A DNA stretch of 64,000 nt from contig CALJGV010000010.1 of the NCBI GenBank assembly GCA_938075305.1, positions 372,001 through 436,000 on the forward strand, read 5' to 3'. The stretch's first letter is position 1. Each line of letters starts with the position of its first letter. The position numbers and the translations under genes are program-made. Under the pieces are notes generated by a model. The model did no database searches and was not told the origin of the DNA. It saw only the letters and a list, made by a program, of their open reading frames with translations. Origin of the DNA: an uncultured bacterium (GTDB lineage Bacteria > Planctomycetota > UBA1135 > GCA-002686595). Shown here one piece after another: positions 48,306 to 58,100 of this stretch.

Positions 48306-49268
48306 TCAGCCCTCGAGGAGGTCCAGTCCCTGGCGCTGCTCGTGGAGGTCCTCATCCTTGCGGCGGGCCGTCTCCAAGAGCAGGTGGGTGACGTTGTAGC
48401 GCCGCTTGGTGGCGGTGTCGCTGCCTGCGCCGGTGTGGAACGTGAACCGGGCGCCGCTCACGTCGCAGAGTCTTGCGAAGATCCCCTGCACCTGGAGCTC
48501 GAGGGCCGCGCTGATGGCCTCGGCGGGGAGCCCGCCATCGCGCCGGAGCCGCTCTCCGATCCTCATCCCGGGCTCATCGGTAGCCATGAGCTCGTGAAGG
48601 CGCTCATCGGTCAGGTGTCCCAGGTGCACCAGTAGCTCACCCAGGCGCTCGCCGACCGGCGAGTTGGAGCTGGTGACTCGGCAGAGGTCCCCGTCGATGT
48701 AGGTCAGCGAGAATGCTTCGCGAGAGGCCTCGATCCGGAGGACACCGGACTTCGCTTGGAGCTGGAAGAAGCCGATGAGCTCCGGCACGGAGACGGCGTC
48801 GGTGTGACCGCTGAAGTCCGCGGGGCCGGCTTGCGGCTCGGGGGCCTCGTCGAAGGCGGTGCTCGCGTCGAGGGTCACGGCCACCTGCATCGCTCCGTCA
48901 GAGGCGGAGAGGAGGGGGGCCGGGGCCGCGTCGTCGGCGGGGCGCACCGCGAGCGCTCCGCGTTCGTCGAAGACGAGCCCGTGGCTCGCGCTGAAGAGGC
49001 GCTGGAGCCCATCCGCCAGCTCGAGGTCGTAGCCCGAGAGAGTCTTCGTGCGGTGGGCCTCGGCGACCACGGGTGAGGGCGCGCCCGGGACGAGGGTGCG
49101 CGGCGCCCCGAGGTCTTCGAGGGCCAGGAGCGCGTGCCGCCGGGCTCGCTCCAGGCTGCCGGGCTCGATCGACGACGCCTCCGACTCGCCGAGGCCATGC
49201 AGCGTCTCGGTGAGTTCGTCCGCGAGGGATCGAAGCTCGTTCAATGTGGTGACATCCAGGCCGGTCAT
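48306..49268 (-). CDS. DUF4388 (PATAN-like) domain protein
   Basis: 320 aa. Residues 150-235 match the DUF4388 pattern seen in two-component and gliding-associated proteins: FSGHTDAVSVPELIGFFQLQ, KSGVLRIEA, IDGDLCRVTS, GELLVHLGHLTDERLHELM. A helical N-terminal part and a C-terminal helix-rich segment (QVQGIFARLCDVSGARFTFH) flank it. Cytoplasmic, with no membrane segment. Probably a signalling adaptor. It follows the SDR gene on the same strand after 134 bases, which hold nothing else. Confidence 0.8.
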   Translation of the reverse strand: MTGLDVTTLNELRSLADELTETLHGLGESEASSIEPGSLERARRHALLALEDLGAPRTLVPGAPSPVVAEAHRTKTLSGYDLELADGLQRLFSASHGLVFDERGALAVRPADDAAPAPLLSASDGAMQVAVTLDASTAFDEAPEPQAGPADFSGHTDAVSVPELIGFFQLQAKSGVLRIEASREAFSLTYIDGDLCRVTSSNSPVGERLGELLVHLGHLTDERLHELMATDEPGMRIGERLRRDGGLPAEAISAALELQVQGIFARLCDVSGARFTFHTGAGSDTATKRRYNVTHLLLETARRKDEDLHEQRQGLDLLEG

Positions 49269-49402
49269 GGCTTACCCAGGGAGAGCATCCGGGTCCTCCC
49301 TCGATTTCGTCGCGGGTATCCCCGCGTCTGGAGTTAGAGCCCGATTTCCATGGGTCCACCGGTCGATGGACTCGCGGTCGGAAAAAGATTCCGGCGCGGT
49401 GG

Positions 49403-50377
49403 TCAGATCCCGAGGTTCTCGGTCTCGCCGCGCCCTGCGCTCTCGTCCTTCCACCAGTCCGTCGAAGTGATCTCCAGGACGCCCTCCCGGTAAGGCCGAG
49501 GCTCCCAGCCCAACTCTTCCCGGGCGGCGGTGATGTTGTGGTCGTGGTGGAGTGAGAAGTACCCGGCGCCGCGCCGCTCCTTGGTGACGTCCTTGAAGAG
49601 GCCCTTCAGCAGGATGGCCCGCTCGACCCAGCGGCGCGGGATGTTCCTGCGCCTCACGCTTCCGCCGGTGGCGGCGATGGTGAGATCGAGGAAGTCGTTG
49701 AACGAGACCCCGGCGGGCCCGGCGATCTCGAAGACCCGGAAGTCCTCCTTCCCGCGCTCGTAATCGAACACTCGCACGATGGCTTCCACGAGGTCCTCCA
49801 CGTGCACGGGGTTCAGCATGGAGAGGCCCTCGTGGTAGACCCAGTATGAGCCCTTCTGGGCGCCGCACTTCCGCAGGAGGGGGGCGGTGTGCCGGAAGTC
49901 TCCGCGCCCGTAGACGAGGGTGGGGCGGAAGGACGTCCAGCGCACGTTGGAGCCGCGGACGATCTTCTCCTGGACCCGCTTGGAATCCCGGTAGTAGCTG
50001 TAGACCGGAACGCCGATGACCGCGGAGGCCACGTTGATGAACTGGAAGCGCTCGGAGGCGTTCCGTTCTGCCTCCGCCACGAGCGCCTCGGTCCCCGCCA
50101 CGTTGACGGTCTGCAGGACGTCGTCCGACAGGTGGTCGTGGGCGCTCGCGAGGTGGATGAGGAAGTCGGCCTCCTTGAGGAACCCATCCACTGACCCGGG
50201 ATCCGTGAGGTCGCCCTCGTGGAACTCGAGGTGGTCCTGATTCTCGAGCGACTGATCGCTGAGGACCGAGGAGCGTCCGGGGCGCACGAAGGCGCGCACG
50301 TGGTGTCCGTCCTTGAGCAGGCGTCGGACGACATATTGACCGATGAATCCGGTCGATCCTGTGACGGCGATGAGCAT
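49403..50377 (-). CDS. Extended SDR NAD(P)-dependent epimerase/dehydratase-like protein
   Basis: 324 aa. The nucleotide motif is GSTGFIG (7-13), and the catalytic Tyr129-Lys133 is in YYRDSK. The variable C-domain (about 180-324) sets the substrate. Features: LIHLASAHDHLSDDVLQTVNVAGTEALV, TLVYGRGDFRHTAPLLRK and NPVHVEDLVEAIVRVF. It reads more like an atypical SDR near NDUFA9/hydroxysteroid-type enzymes than a UDP-sugar epimerase, because the usual RYFNVYGPR-like run is missing. The substrate is unknown. Confidence 0.85.
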   Translation of the reverse strand: MLIAVTGSTGFIGQYVVRRLLKDGHHVRAFVRPGRSSVLSDQSLENQDHLEFHEGDLTDPGSVDGFLKEADFLIHLASAHDHLSDDVLQTVNVAGTEALVAEAERNASERFQFINVASAVIGVPVYSYYRDSKRVQEKIVRGSNVRWTSFRPTLVYGRGDFRHTAPLLRKCGAQKGSYWVYHEGLSMLNPVHVEDLVEAIVRVFDYERGKEDFRVFEIAGPAGVSFNDFLDLTIAATGGSVRRRNIPRRWVERAILLKGLFKDVTKERRGAGYFSLHHDHNITAAREELGWEPRPYREGVLEITSTDWWKDESAGRGETENLGI

Positions 50378-50462
50378 GTTGCGGTTCGATCGCGGGGGGC
50401 GCGGGCAAAAGACTACCGCGCTGACCCCTCCCTCGCGTGGTTCAGCCGGTCAGGATGGAGAC

Positions 50463-51206
50463 ATGGTTGGATCCAGCAGAGGCGACGTCGCCGTGGCGCG
50501 AGACGGTGGGGACCCCGTGACCGGGGTCGTCGCCGCCCTGCCGGCGGAGCTGGGGCCCCTCGCCGACGGCCTCGCGTTGCCGCGGGCCCCGATTGGAACG
50601 CCCATTTTTGAGACCCGGCTGGAGCGGGGCGGACGGATCGTCGCGGTGATCTCGGGGGTGGGGAAGGTCGCGGCGGCTGCAGCGGCGGCGGCGCTGATCG
50701 CAGAGGGCGCCACGCGGCTCCTTGTGGTGGGGACCTGCGGCGGACTGCGGGGCGAGGAGCGGGTGGGCGACCTCATCCACGCCGGCCGAGCGGTCCAGTG
50801 GGACCTCGCGGTTCGAAGAGGGCGGGAGACGACCGCCGACCCGGACCTGCTGGAGGCCTGGCGCGCCGTCGCGGGCGGGGCGCAGGGGTGCATCCTGACC
50901 GCCGATCGGCCGGTCCTCCGGTTCCTGGACCGGCTGCGGGTGGCTCGCGCGGCGGGCGGGGCCTATCCCGGGCCCCTCGTCGCCGATATGGAGACGGCCG
51001 CCGTGGCCGCCGTGGCGTCCCAGGCTGGGATCCCGTGGGCGGCCCTGAAGGTGGTCTCGGACCAGCGGCCAGGTTGGCTGGGGGCGCTGGGAGGGTCGCG
51101 ATCGGGCCTCGCGGGATTCGAGGAGGCGCTGGCCGCCCACGGCGCGGTGCCTGCCGCCTCGGTGGGAAGCCTCTGCGAGGCGCTGGCCCGCAGGGATCCC
51201 CCTTGA
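50463..51206 (+). CDS. Nucleoside phosphorylase/nucleosidase-family protein
   Basis: 247 aa from ATG 50463 behind GGAG. The PNP_UDP_1 fold is shown by VVAALPAELGPLADGL, VISGVGKVAAAAAAAALI, VGTCGGL and the catalytic-Glu segment DMETAAVAAVASQAGIPWAALK. The sequence is short at the end and divergent. Family members cleave nucleosides or related ribosides, including MTA/SAH and futalosine. Which one it uses cannot be told. First gene of the long plus-strand run. Confidence 0.8.
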   Translation: MVGSSRGDVAVARDGGDPVTGVVAALPAELGPLADGLALPRAPIGTPIFETRLERGGRIVAVISGVGKVAAAAAAAALIAEGATRLLVVGTCGGLRGEERVGDLIHAGRAVQWDLAVRRGRETTADPDLLEAWRAVAGGAQGCILTADRPVLRFLDRLRVARAAGGAYPGPLVADMETAAVAAVASQAGIPWAALKVVSDQRPGWLGALGGSRSGLAGFEEALAAHGAVPAASVGSLCEALARRDPP

Positions 51207-51230
51207 GTCGGGAGCCTGCCCCTTCCCCGC

Positions 51231-52895
51231 TTGGACCTTAGTGGGCAACCGGGCTCAGAATCCCGCGCCACCGCTGCCGATACTACGATTCCCGGCCCCG
51301 GCCCCTTCCCCACGGGGCGACCGCACACCGACCCAGGCGTCCACGAACGGCCTGGGACGCACCATGCTCCCCCTCCTCCACCCCGCGCAGAGCCCGAGTT
51401 GACCGCCGCAGGCACCTTCGTCCGGCGGAACTTCGAGCCGCTCGTCCTCTCGATCCAGGTCCTCGTGGACCTCGTGGTCGTGGCGGCGGCGTGCATCCTC
51501 GCGTGGTGGATTCGAGAGAACGCCTTCGCCGGGGGGGTCGGAGCTGGCGCGGCGAACAGCACCCCGCTCGAGCTGTACCGAGAGGTGTTCGCCATCACGG
51601 GCGCCGTTTGCCTCGTTAGCTTTCACACGTTCGGCCTCTACAGCGCGAGCAAGAGCCTGCTCAACGTCGAGGAGTACAAGGCCGTCGCGAAGTCGAGCGT
51701 GGTCTCGTTCTTCGTCGTGCTCGTCCTGCTCTTCTTCCTGCGCGAGACCACCTCGGGCGGAGAGGGCGGGTTCTACGCGCCGCTGCTCTGGCTGCACAAG
51801 GAGTTCGAGCTGAAGGTCAACCCCGACGACCTTTCGCGGGTGACGCTGCTGCTCTCGTTCTTCTTCATCATGATGATGACGATCGTGAGCCGCTTCTGCT
51901 CGTTCCGTGTCATCCAGCGGCTCCACGAGCGCGGGATCGGGAACCGCAACGTCCTCGTCATCGGGGCCGGCTGGACGGGCCGCAAGCTCCAGGAGAAGTT
52001 CCTGCACGTCCCGACCCTCGGGCTGAACTTCATCGGTTTCGTGGACGACGACGAGAGCCTGGTGGGGAGCTGGATCGGCCGCGGGCAGGTGCTCGGAACC
52101 CTGGACGATCTCCAGCGGGTGGTGGGAGAGAAGAAGGTGGGTGAGGTCTTCATCTCCATGCCAGAGACCAAGGAGTCGAAGATCCTGGAGATCTGCGCGG
52201 AGCTCGACCGAGTCGGGACGCCTTACTACGTCGTGCCGCGGTTCTATCACCTCATGTCCTACAACGTGCGGATCGAGAACCTCGACTCGATCCCGCTCAT
52301 CACGCGCCGTGAGCGCAGCGAGTCGCTGCTCTCCCTCGGCCTCAAGCGCTCCTTCGACATCTTGGCCTCGGGGCTGGTCCTTTCGCTCGCGCTGCCCGCG
52401 TTCCTCCTGTTCGCCGTACTCATCAAGCGTGAGTCCGCGGGCCCCGTATTCTTCCGGCAGCGGCGAATCGGCCTGGGCGGCCGGTCCTTCGAGATGATCA
52501 AGTTCCGCACGATGCACATCGACGAGTGCGGTGACGCGGTGGCCCCGAAGAACGAGAACGACCCCCGGGTGACCCGATTCGGCCGCTGGCTGCGCCGTTA
52601 CTCCCTCGATGAGCTCCCCAACTTCCTCAACGTGTTGCGCGGGGAGATGAGCGTCGTGGGCCCCAGGCCCGAGATGCCCTTCATCGTGGACACCTACGGC
52701 GCCCTCGATCGGGAGCGGCTGCGCGCCAAGCCCGGCGTGACCGGGCTCTGGCAGATCTCCTACGCCCGCCAGGACGCGATTCACTCCAACCTGGACTACG
52801 ACCTCTATTACATAGAGAACCGGTCGCTGCTCCTGGACCTCGTCATCGTGGCGCTCACAGGCTTCGCCGTCGCGAGAGGGACGGGCGCCTTCTGA
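51231..52895 (+). CDS. Polyprenyl-phosphate sugar-1-phosphate transferase (WbaP/EpsE-like)
   Basis: Up to 554 aa. The start is uncertain: TTG 51231, or TTG 51399 just before TAAGTFVRRNFEPL, which fits the family better. Four or five N-terminal membrane helices are followed by a Rossmann-like domain (NVLVIGAGWTGRKLQEKF, GFVDDDESLVGSWI). The bacterial sugar-transferase core follows, with KRSFDILASG, FRQRRIGLGGRSFEMIKFRT, LDELPNFLNVLRGEMSVVGP and KPGVTGLWQIS. It puts the first sugar phosphate on undecaprenyl phosphate in exopolysaccharide synthesis. Two GT4 genes follow. Confidence 0.93.
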   Translation: MDLSGQPGSESRATAADTTIPGPGPFPTGRPHTDPGVHERPGTHHAPPPPPRAEPELTAAGTFVRRNFEPLVLSIQVLVDLVVVAAACILAWWIRENAFAGGVGAGAANSTPLELYREVFAITGAVCLVSFHTFGLYSASKSLLNVEEYKAVAKSSVVSFFVVLVLLFFLRETTSGGEGGFYAPLLWLHKEFELKVNPDDLSRVTLLLSFFFIMMMTIVSRFCSFRVIQRLHERGIGNRNVLVIGAGWTGRKLQEKFLHVPTLGLNFIGFVDDDESLVGSWIGRGQVLGTLDDLQRVVGEKKVGEVFISMPETKESKILEICAELDRVGTPYYVVPRFYHLMSYNVRIENLDSIPLITRRERSESLLSLGLKRSFDILASGLVLSLALPAFLLFAVLIKRESAGPVFFRQRRIGLGGRSFEMIKFRTMHIDECGDAVAPKNENDPRVTRFGRWLRRYSLDELPNFLNVLRGEMSVVGPRPEMPFIVDTYGALDRERLRAKPGVTGLWQISYARQDAIHSNLDYDLYYIENRSLLLDLVIVALTGFAVARGTGAF

Positions 52896-52908
52896 TCGGA
52901 GTCGGCCG

Positions 52909-54057
52909 GTGCACATTGCCCATGTGATGGAGGCGACAATCGGCGGCACCCGGCGCCACCTGGTCGACGTCGCCCACGCGCAGCTCCTGCGCGGAGACAC
53001 GGTCTCCCTGCTCGTGTCGACCCTGCGGGACCCCGGCTTCGCCGCGGACCTGGTCGCCCTCGAGGCCGCCGGCGCCACCGTCCGGCGAATCCCCATGGTC
53101 CGCGCAATCCGCCCTGCCCGCGACCTCGTCCACCTGCGCCGGATCAAGGCTGCCCTGCGGGAGCTCCGGCCCGACGTGGTGCACACCCACAGCTCCAAGG
53201 CCGGCGTCCTCGGCCGCCGGGCCTCCCTATCCACGGGGATCGGTGCGCGGGTTCACACGCCGCACACCTTCGCGTTCCTCTTCGGCGCCATGTTCGGCAG
53301 AGCCAAGCGCGCGGTCTTCCGCTCCATCGAGCGCTCCCTCGGCTCGTCCACCCACCGGCTGGTGGCGGTCTCGGAGAGCGAGGCGGCGACGATCGCCGCC
53401 TCCGGCGTCGTGGACCCCGGCCGGCTCCGCACCGTGCCCAACGGCATCGACCCGGCGCGGGTTGAAGGCGCCGAGCCCGCGAACCTCGCGGACTTCGATC
53501 TCGACGCGGCGCGACCGGTTGCGGCCGTCGTCGGTCTCCTCTACTCCGCGAAGGGCCAGGACCTCGCCCTCGAGGCCCTCGCCGAGGAGGGGCTGGAGGG
53601 GCTGCAGCTGCTCTTCGTCGGTCCGGGCGACCAGTCGCCGTTGCTGGAACTGGCGGCGCGCCTGGGCGTTCAGCGGCGGGTCGCGTTCACCGGGCCGCGG
53701 GACGACGTGCCCTCGATCCTCGCCGCCTCGGACTTCCTCGTGCTGCCCTCCCGTTGGGAGGGCATGCCCTACGTGGTGCTCGAGGCCATGGCTGCCTCGC
53801 GTGCGGTGGTCTCGACCCCCGTGGACGGCGCCCGTGACCTGGTGGAGGATGACGTCACGGGATTCCTCGCCACCGGAGTCTCCGGCGCCGCTCTGGCCGC
53901 GGCCATGCGACGGGCGGTCCTCGCTGGCAGCGGACGGCGTGAGCGGCTCGGCGCGGCTGGTCGGGCGCGCCTGGACGGGGCCCACGACGTGATGACGATG
54001 GCTGAGCGGCTCGACGCCGTGTATCACGAGGCGCTGGAGGCGTCGGGCAAGCCGTGA
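52909..54057 (+). CDS. GT4 family glycosyltransferase
   Basis: 382 aa from GTG 52909. GT-B fold: the N-domain has TIGGTRRHLVDVAHAQLLRG and VVHTHSSKAGVLGR; the C-domain has the nucleotide-site segment LPSRWEGMPYVVLEAMAA and PVDGARDLVEDDVTGFL. It adds a sugar, from a nucleotide donor, to the lipid-linked glycan begun by the upstream transferase (inference from position). A 4-base GTGA overlap joins it to the next GT4. Confidence 0.92.
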   Translation: MHIAHVMEATIGGTRRHLVDVAHAQLLRGDTVSLLVSTLRDPGFAADLVALEAAGATVRRIPMVRAIRPARDLVHLRRIKAALRELRPDVVHTHSSKAGVLGRRASLSTGIGARVHTPHTFAFLFGAMFGRAKRAVFRSIERSLGSSTHRLVAVSESEAATIAASGVVDPGRLRTVPNGIDPARVEGAEPANLADFDLDAARPVAAVVGLLYSAKGQDLALEALAEEGLEGLQLLFVGPGDQSPLLELAARLGVQRRVAFTGPRDDVPSILAASDFLVLPSRWEGMPYVVLEAMAASRAVVSTPVDGARDLVEDDVTGFLATGVSGAALAAAMRRAVLAGSGRRERLGAAGRARLDGAHDVMTMAERLDAVYHEALEASGKP

Positions 54058-55190
54058 GGATCCTGCACGTCCTCACCACCCTCGACGTCGGCGGGGCCGA
54101 GATGCACGTGCTCAAGCAGGTGCGTGGGCAGGTCGCCCGTGGGCACAACGTGCGGGTGAGGTACCTGAAGGGAGATGGGACGCTGCGCGGCGACTTCCTC
54201 GACGCGGGGGCGGAGCGCGTGGAGCCGGCGGCCGCGGGCCCGCTGTTCCCGTGGCGCGTGCGCGCGGACCTTGAGTGGTGTGACGTGGCGCACTCCCACC
54301 TGCTCAAGGCCGACGCCATGATGGCCGTCGCAGCGCGCCTGCTCGGTGCGCGCCGCAAGCTCATCAGCGGGAAGCACAACGACGAGCAGGTGCTCCGACG
54401 CCCGCTCGTGAGCCGTGTCCACGGTTGGCTCGGCCGCACGCCGGCGCGCACCATCGTGCTCTCCGATCACGTCGGCCGCTTCATCGAGGAGCACGGCCGT
54501 GTGCCGCGGGCGGCCCAAAGGCGCGTGTATTACGGCCTCGACCCGGAGCCCTTCGAGCAGGCGGCCTCGGAGACGGAGGTGGGCGCCCTGCGCGCGGAGC
54601 TAGGCCTCGACGCCGGGGACGTCGTGTTCCTCTGCGTGGCGCGGTTCGCGCCCCAGAAGGCCCACGAGATCCTCCTGCAAGCGCTCGCCATCGCACGGCG
54701 CAGGGACCCTCGTCTGCGCCTGCTGCTGGTGGGGGACGACCCGTTTGGGGACGGTCGCCAGCGGGCGGAGGGCGAGGCCCGGCGGCTGCAGCTCTGCGGC
54801 GACGACGGGCGGGGCGCAGCGATCTTCACGGGGATCCGGCGTGACGTGCCGGCGCTCATGGCGGCCAGCGATGTCTTCTGTATGGCGTCCAGGTGGGAGG
54901 GGCTCGGCCTCGTCTTCTTGGAGGCCATGGCAGCCTCGCGGCCCGTGCTGTCCACCCAGGTCTCCGCGATCCCCGAGGTCGTGGTGGACGGTGAGACCGG
55001 GCGGCTCGTCCCCCCCGATGATCCGGAGGCGCTCGCCGCGGGGATGCTGGAGCTGGCCTGCGACGACGCGCTCCGGTCCCGGCTCGGGGCCGCGGGCCAT
55101 GCGCGGGTACTGGAGCGATTCGGTCTCGATCGCATGGTCGACGAGACCATCGCGATCTACGGGGAGGTCATCTCCGGCTCCAGGCGGTAG
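54054..55190 (+). CDS. GT4 family glycosyltransferase
   Basis: 378 aa from GTG 54054. ILHVLTTLDVGGAEMHVLKQ at the N-terminus and SRWEGLGLVFLEAMAASRPVL plus IPEVVVDGETGRLV in the C-domain are standard GT4 markers. It differs clearly in sequence from the adjacent GT4, so it probably adds another sugar. The next gene starts nine bases later, linking the glycan genes to the cytochrome-like gene. Confidence 0.92.
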   Translation: MRILHVLTTLDVGGAEMHVLKQVRGQVARGHNVRVRYLKGDGTLRGDFLDAGAERVEPAAAGPLFPWRVRADLEWCDVAHSHLLKADAMMAVAARLLGARRKLISGKHNDEQVLRRPLVSRVHGWLGRTPARTIVLSDHVGRFIEEHGRVPRAAQRRVYYGLDPEPFEQAASETEVGALRAELGLDAGDVVFLCVARFAPQKAHEILLQALAIARRRDPRLRLLLVGDDPFGDGRQRAEGEARRLQLCGDDGRGAAIFTGIRRDVPALMAASDVFCMASRWEGLGLVFLEAMAASRPVLSTQVSAIPEVVVDGETGRLVPPDDPEALAAGMLELACDDALRSRLGAAGHARVLERFGLDRMVDETIAIYGEVISGSRR

Positions 55191-55199
55191 TTTCAGGGG

Positions 55200-58100
55200 G
55201 TGCTGCTGCTCCCCCTCGTCGCCTCCCTCGTCACCGCGGGCGCCTCGCCCGAACCGGGGCGCGGCGACCTGGACTTCGCGCGGGACGTCCGCCCCCTCCT
55301 GGCCAGGCGCTGCTTCCCGTGCCACGGCAACGACGAGGAGACCCGCGAGGCGGGGCTGCGCTTGGACCTCCAGGCGGAGGCTCACCGGGACCGGGCTGGC
55401 TTCGCGGCGGTGGTCCCCGGGGACCTGGAGGCTTCCGAGCTCTGGGCCCGGGTCAATGACGACCTGGACCCGATGCCGCCGGAGGACGCCGGCGCACCCC
55501 TCGACGAGGCGGAGCGCGAGCTCCTGCGTCGCTGGATCGAGGGTGGGGGCGGTTACACCCCGCACTGGAGCTTCGCTCCGCCGGTGCGGCCGGTGGTCCC
55601 CGGCGATCCGACCGTAGGGCAGCACCCCGTGGACGCCTTCGTTCGCGAAGCCCTCGAGGCCCATGGCCTGGAGATGTCCCCGCCCGCGGATGATCGACAG
55701 CTCATCCGCCGCCTGAGCCTCGACCTCACGGGCCTGGCGCCCACGCCCCGGTTCGCCGACGCGTTCTCGGCCTCGGAGGATCCGGAGAAGCTCGAACGTG
55801 CGGTGGACGCGCTCCTCGACTCGCCCGCGTACGCGGAGCGCTGGGCCGCCGTTTGGCTGGACCTCGCGCGCTACGCCGACAGCACCGGCCACGGCTCGGA
55901 CCCCCTGCGCACGATCTGGCGCTACCGAGACTGGGTCATCGACGCCTACGACCGGAACCTCCCCTTCGACGAGTTCACGGTGCAGCAGCTGGCGGGCGAC
56001 CTCCTGCCGGATGCGACCCTCGACACCCGGCTGGCCACCGCCTTCCACCGGAACACGATGACGAACACGGAGGGGGGCACCGACGACGAGGAGTTCCGCG
56101 TGCTGGCCGTGAAGGACCGGGTCAACACGACCATGGAGGTCTGGATGGGCGTCACCGCGGGCTGCGCCGAGTGCCACAGCCACAAGTACGACCCCGTCAG
56201 CCACGAGGAGTACTACGAGCTCTTCGACATCTTCAACCAGACCGCTGACACCGACCGCGGTGACGACCGCCCGCGCCTCGCCACGCCGACGCCGGAGCAG
56301 GCGGGGGAGAAGGCGCGCCTGGACGCCGAACTCACGCTCATCGACCACGAGATTGCCACGGCCGAGGTCGACGTGGAGGCGGGCGTCGCCCGCATGATGG
56401 AGGCCGAGCGCTTCTGGGGAGCGGCCGAGCAGCGCAAGGTCGAGCAGGAGCCAGGGCAGGGCACCCGAGTGGACGTCTTCGAGGTCGACGCGACCCCGCC
56501 CGCCGGGGCCGGTCCCTTGGGCCTGCGCCTCTCGGCCCTGGCCTCACCGTCGCTCCCGGGCGGGGGGCCCGGGGAGAGCCCCGGCAACGGCAACTTCGTG
56601 GTGACGGACCTGCGCGTCGCCCGCGGGACGGCCGGGCCGGCGCCCGTGGCCGCGGCGGTCCGCATCGAGCTCCCTGGGCCGGGCCGCATCCTCTCCCTCG
56701 CGGAGGTCGAGGTCCTCGACGCCGATGGGAACAACCTCGCCCTCGGTGCGCGCGCGACCCAGTCCTCCACCGGCTTCAACGGTCCACCCGAGCTAGCGGT
56801 GGACGGCAACACCAGCGGCGTCTACGAGGAGGACTCGGTCACCCACACGGCCACCGAGCGGGACCCCTGGTGGGAGGTGGCGCTGGCCGAGCCGACCCCG
56901 ATCCACGGCCTCCGGGTCTGGAGCCGCACCGACGGGGACCTGGAGCTCCGGCTCGAAGGCTTCGAGGTCGTGCTGCTCGACGCAGCGGGCGAGCCCGTGC
57001 TGCGCACCGCGCCCTGGCCCGCGCCGAACCCCGTGGCCGAGGCGCGCTTCGGCGAGGACGGGTTCGTCCCGCTCCGGGTGCGTTCGGGCTCCGCCAGCTT
57101 CGAGCAGGCGAACTTCGGGGTCGCCGCGGCGTTGGACCTGGACCCCAAGACCGGCTGGGCCATCGGCCCGCGGCAGGGCGTGGACCACGCGGCTATCTTC
57201 CAGCTCCCCGACCAGGCTTCGGACCCGGACGGCAGCCTCCGGCTGCGGGTGACCGTCGCCCAGGAGTGGGGCTCCGACCACACGATCAAAGACCTGCGCC
57301 TCGGGGTGGGCCGCGGCCCCCGCGTCCCGCTGGCGATCCCCGCCGACGTCCGCGGCCCCCTGGCCCGCCGCGGCCAGGCCATGAGGGGGGAGCCCGTGGC
57401 CTCGGAGCCCGGCGATGAGGCCAAGCTCGTGGCCTTCCTCCGGGAGCGCGATCCGCTCCTCGACATGGTCCACGAGCAGCGCGCTGAGGTGGCTGCCCAG
57501 TTGGCCGACCTGGACGTGGTGACCACGCCGGTGATGGAGGAGCTCCCTTCGGACCGGCGCCGCGACACCCACGTGATGCTCCGCGGCAACTTCCTGCAGC
57601 GGGGCGAGCAGGTGCACGCCGCGATCCCCGCGGCCTTCGGGTCCCTGGATTCCGAGGGCGCCGTGGACCGCCTGACCTTCTCCCGCTGGCTGGTGAGCGA
57701 CGAGAACCCCCTCACCGCCCGGGTGACGGTGAACCGCCTCTGGGCGCGCCTCTTCGGCCGGGGGATCGTCCTCACCGAGGGGGACTTCGGCTCCCAGGGC
57801 GCGACGCCCACCCACCCCGAGCTGCTCGACTGGCTGGCGGTGGAGTTCCGCGAGGGCGGCTGGGACCAGAAGGCCCTGCTGAAGACGATCGTCACCAGCC
57901 AGGCCTACCGGCAGGCGTCCGCGGTCCGGCCCGAGACGCTGGAGTCCGACCCCGACGGGGTCTGGCTCTCCCGCTACCCGCGTCAGCGGCTCGAGGCGGA
58001 GATGGTCCGCGACGTGACCCTTCAGGCGGCGGGCCTGCTCTCCGACAAGCGCTTCGGCCCATCCGTGTACCCGCCTCAGCCCGAGGGCCTCTGGCAGGCC

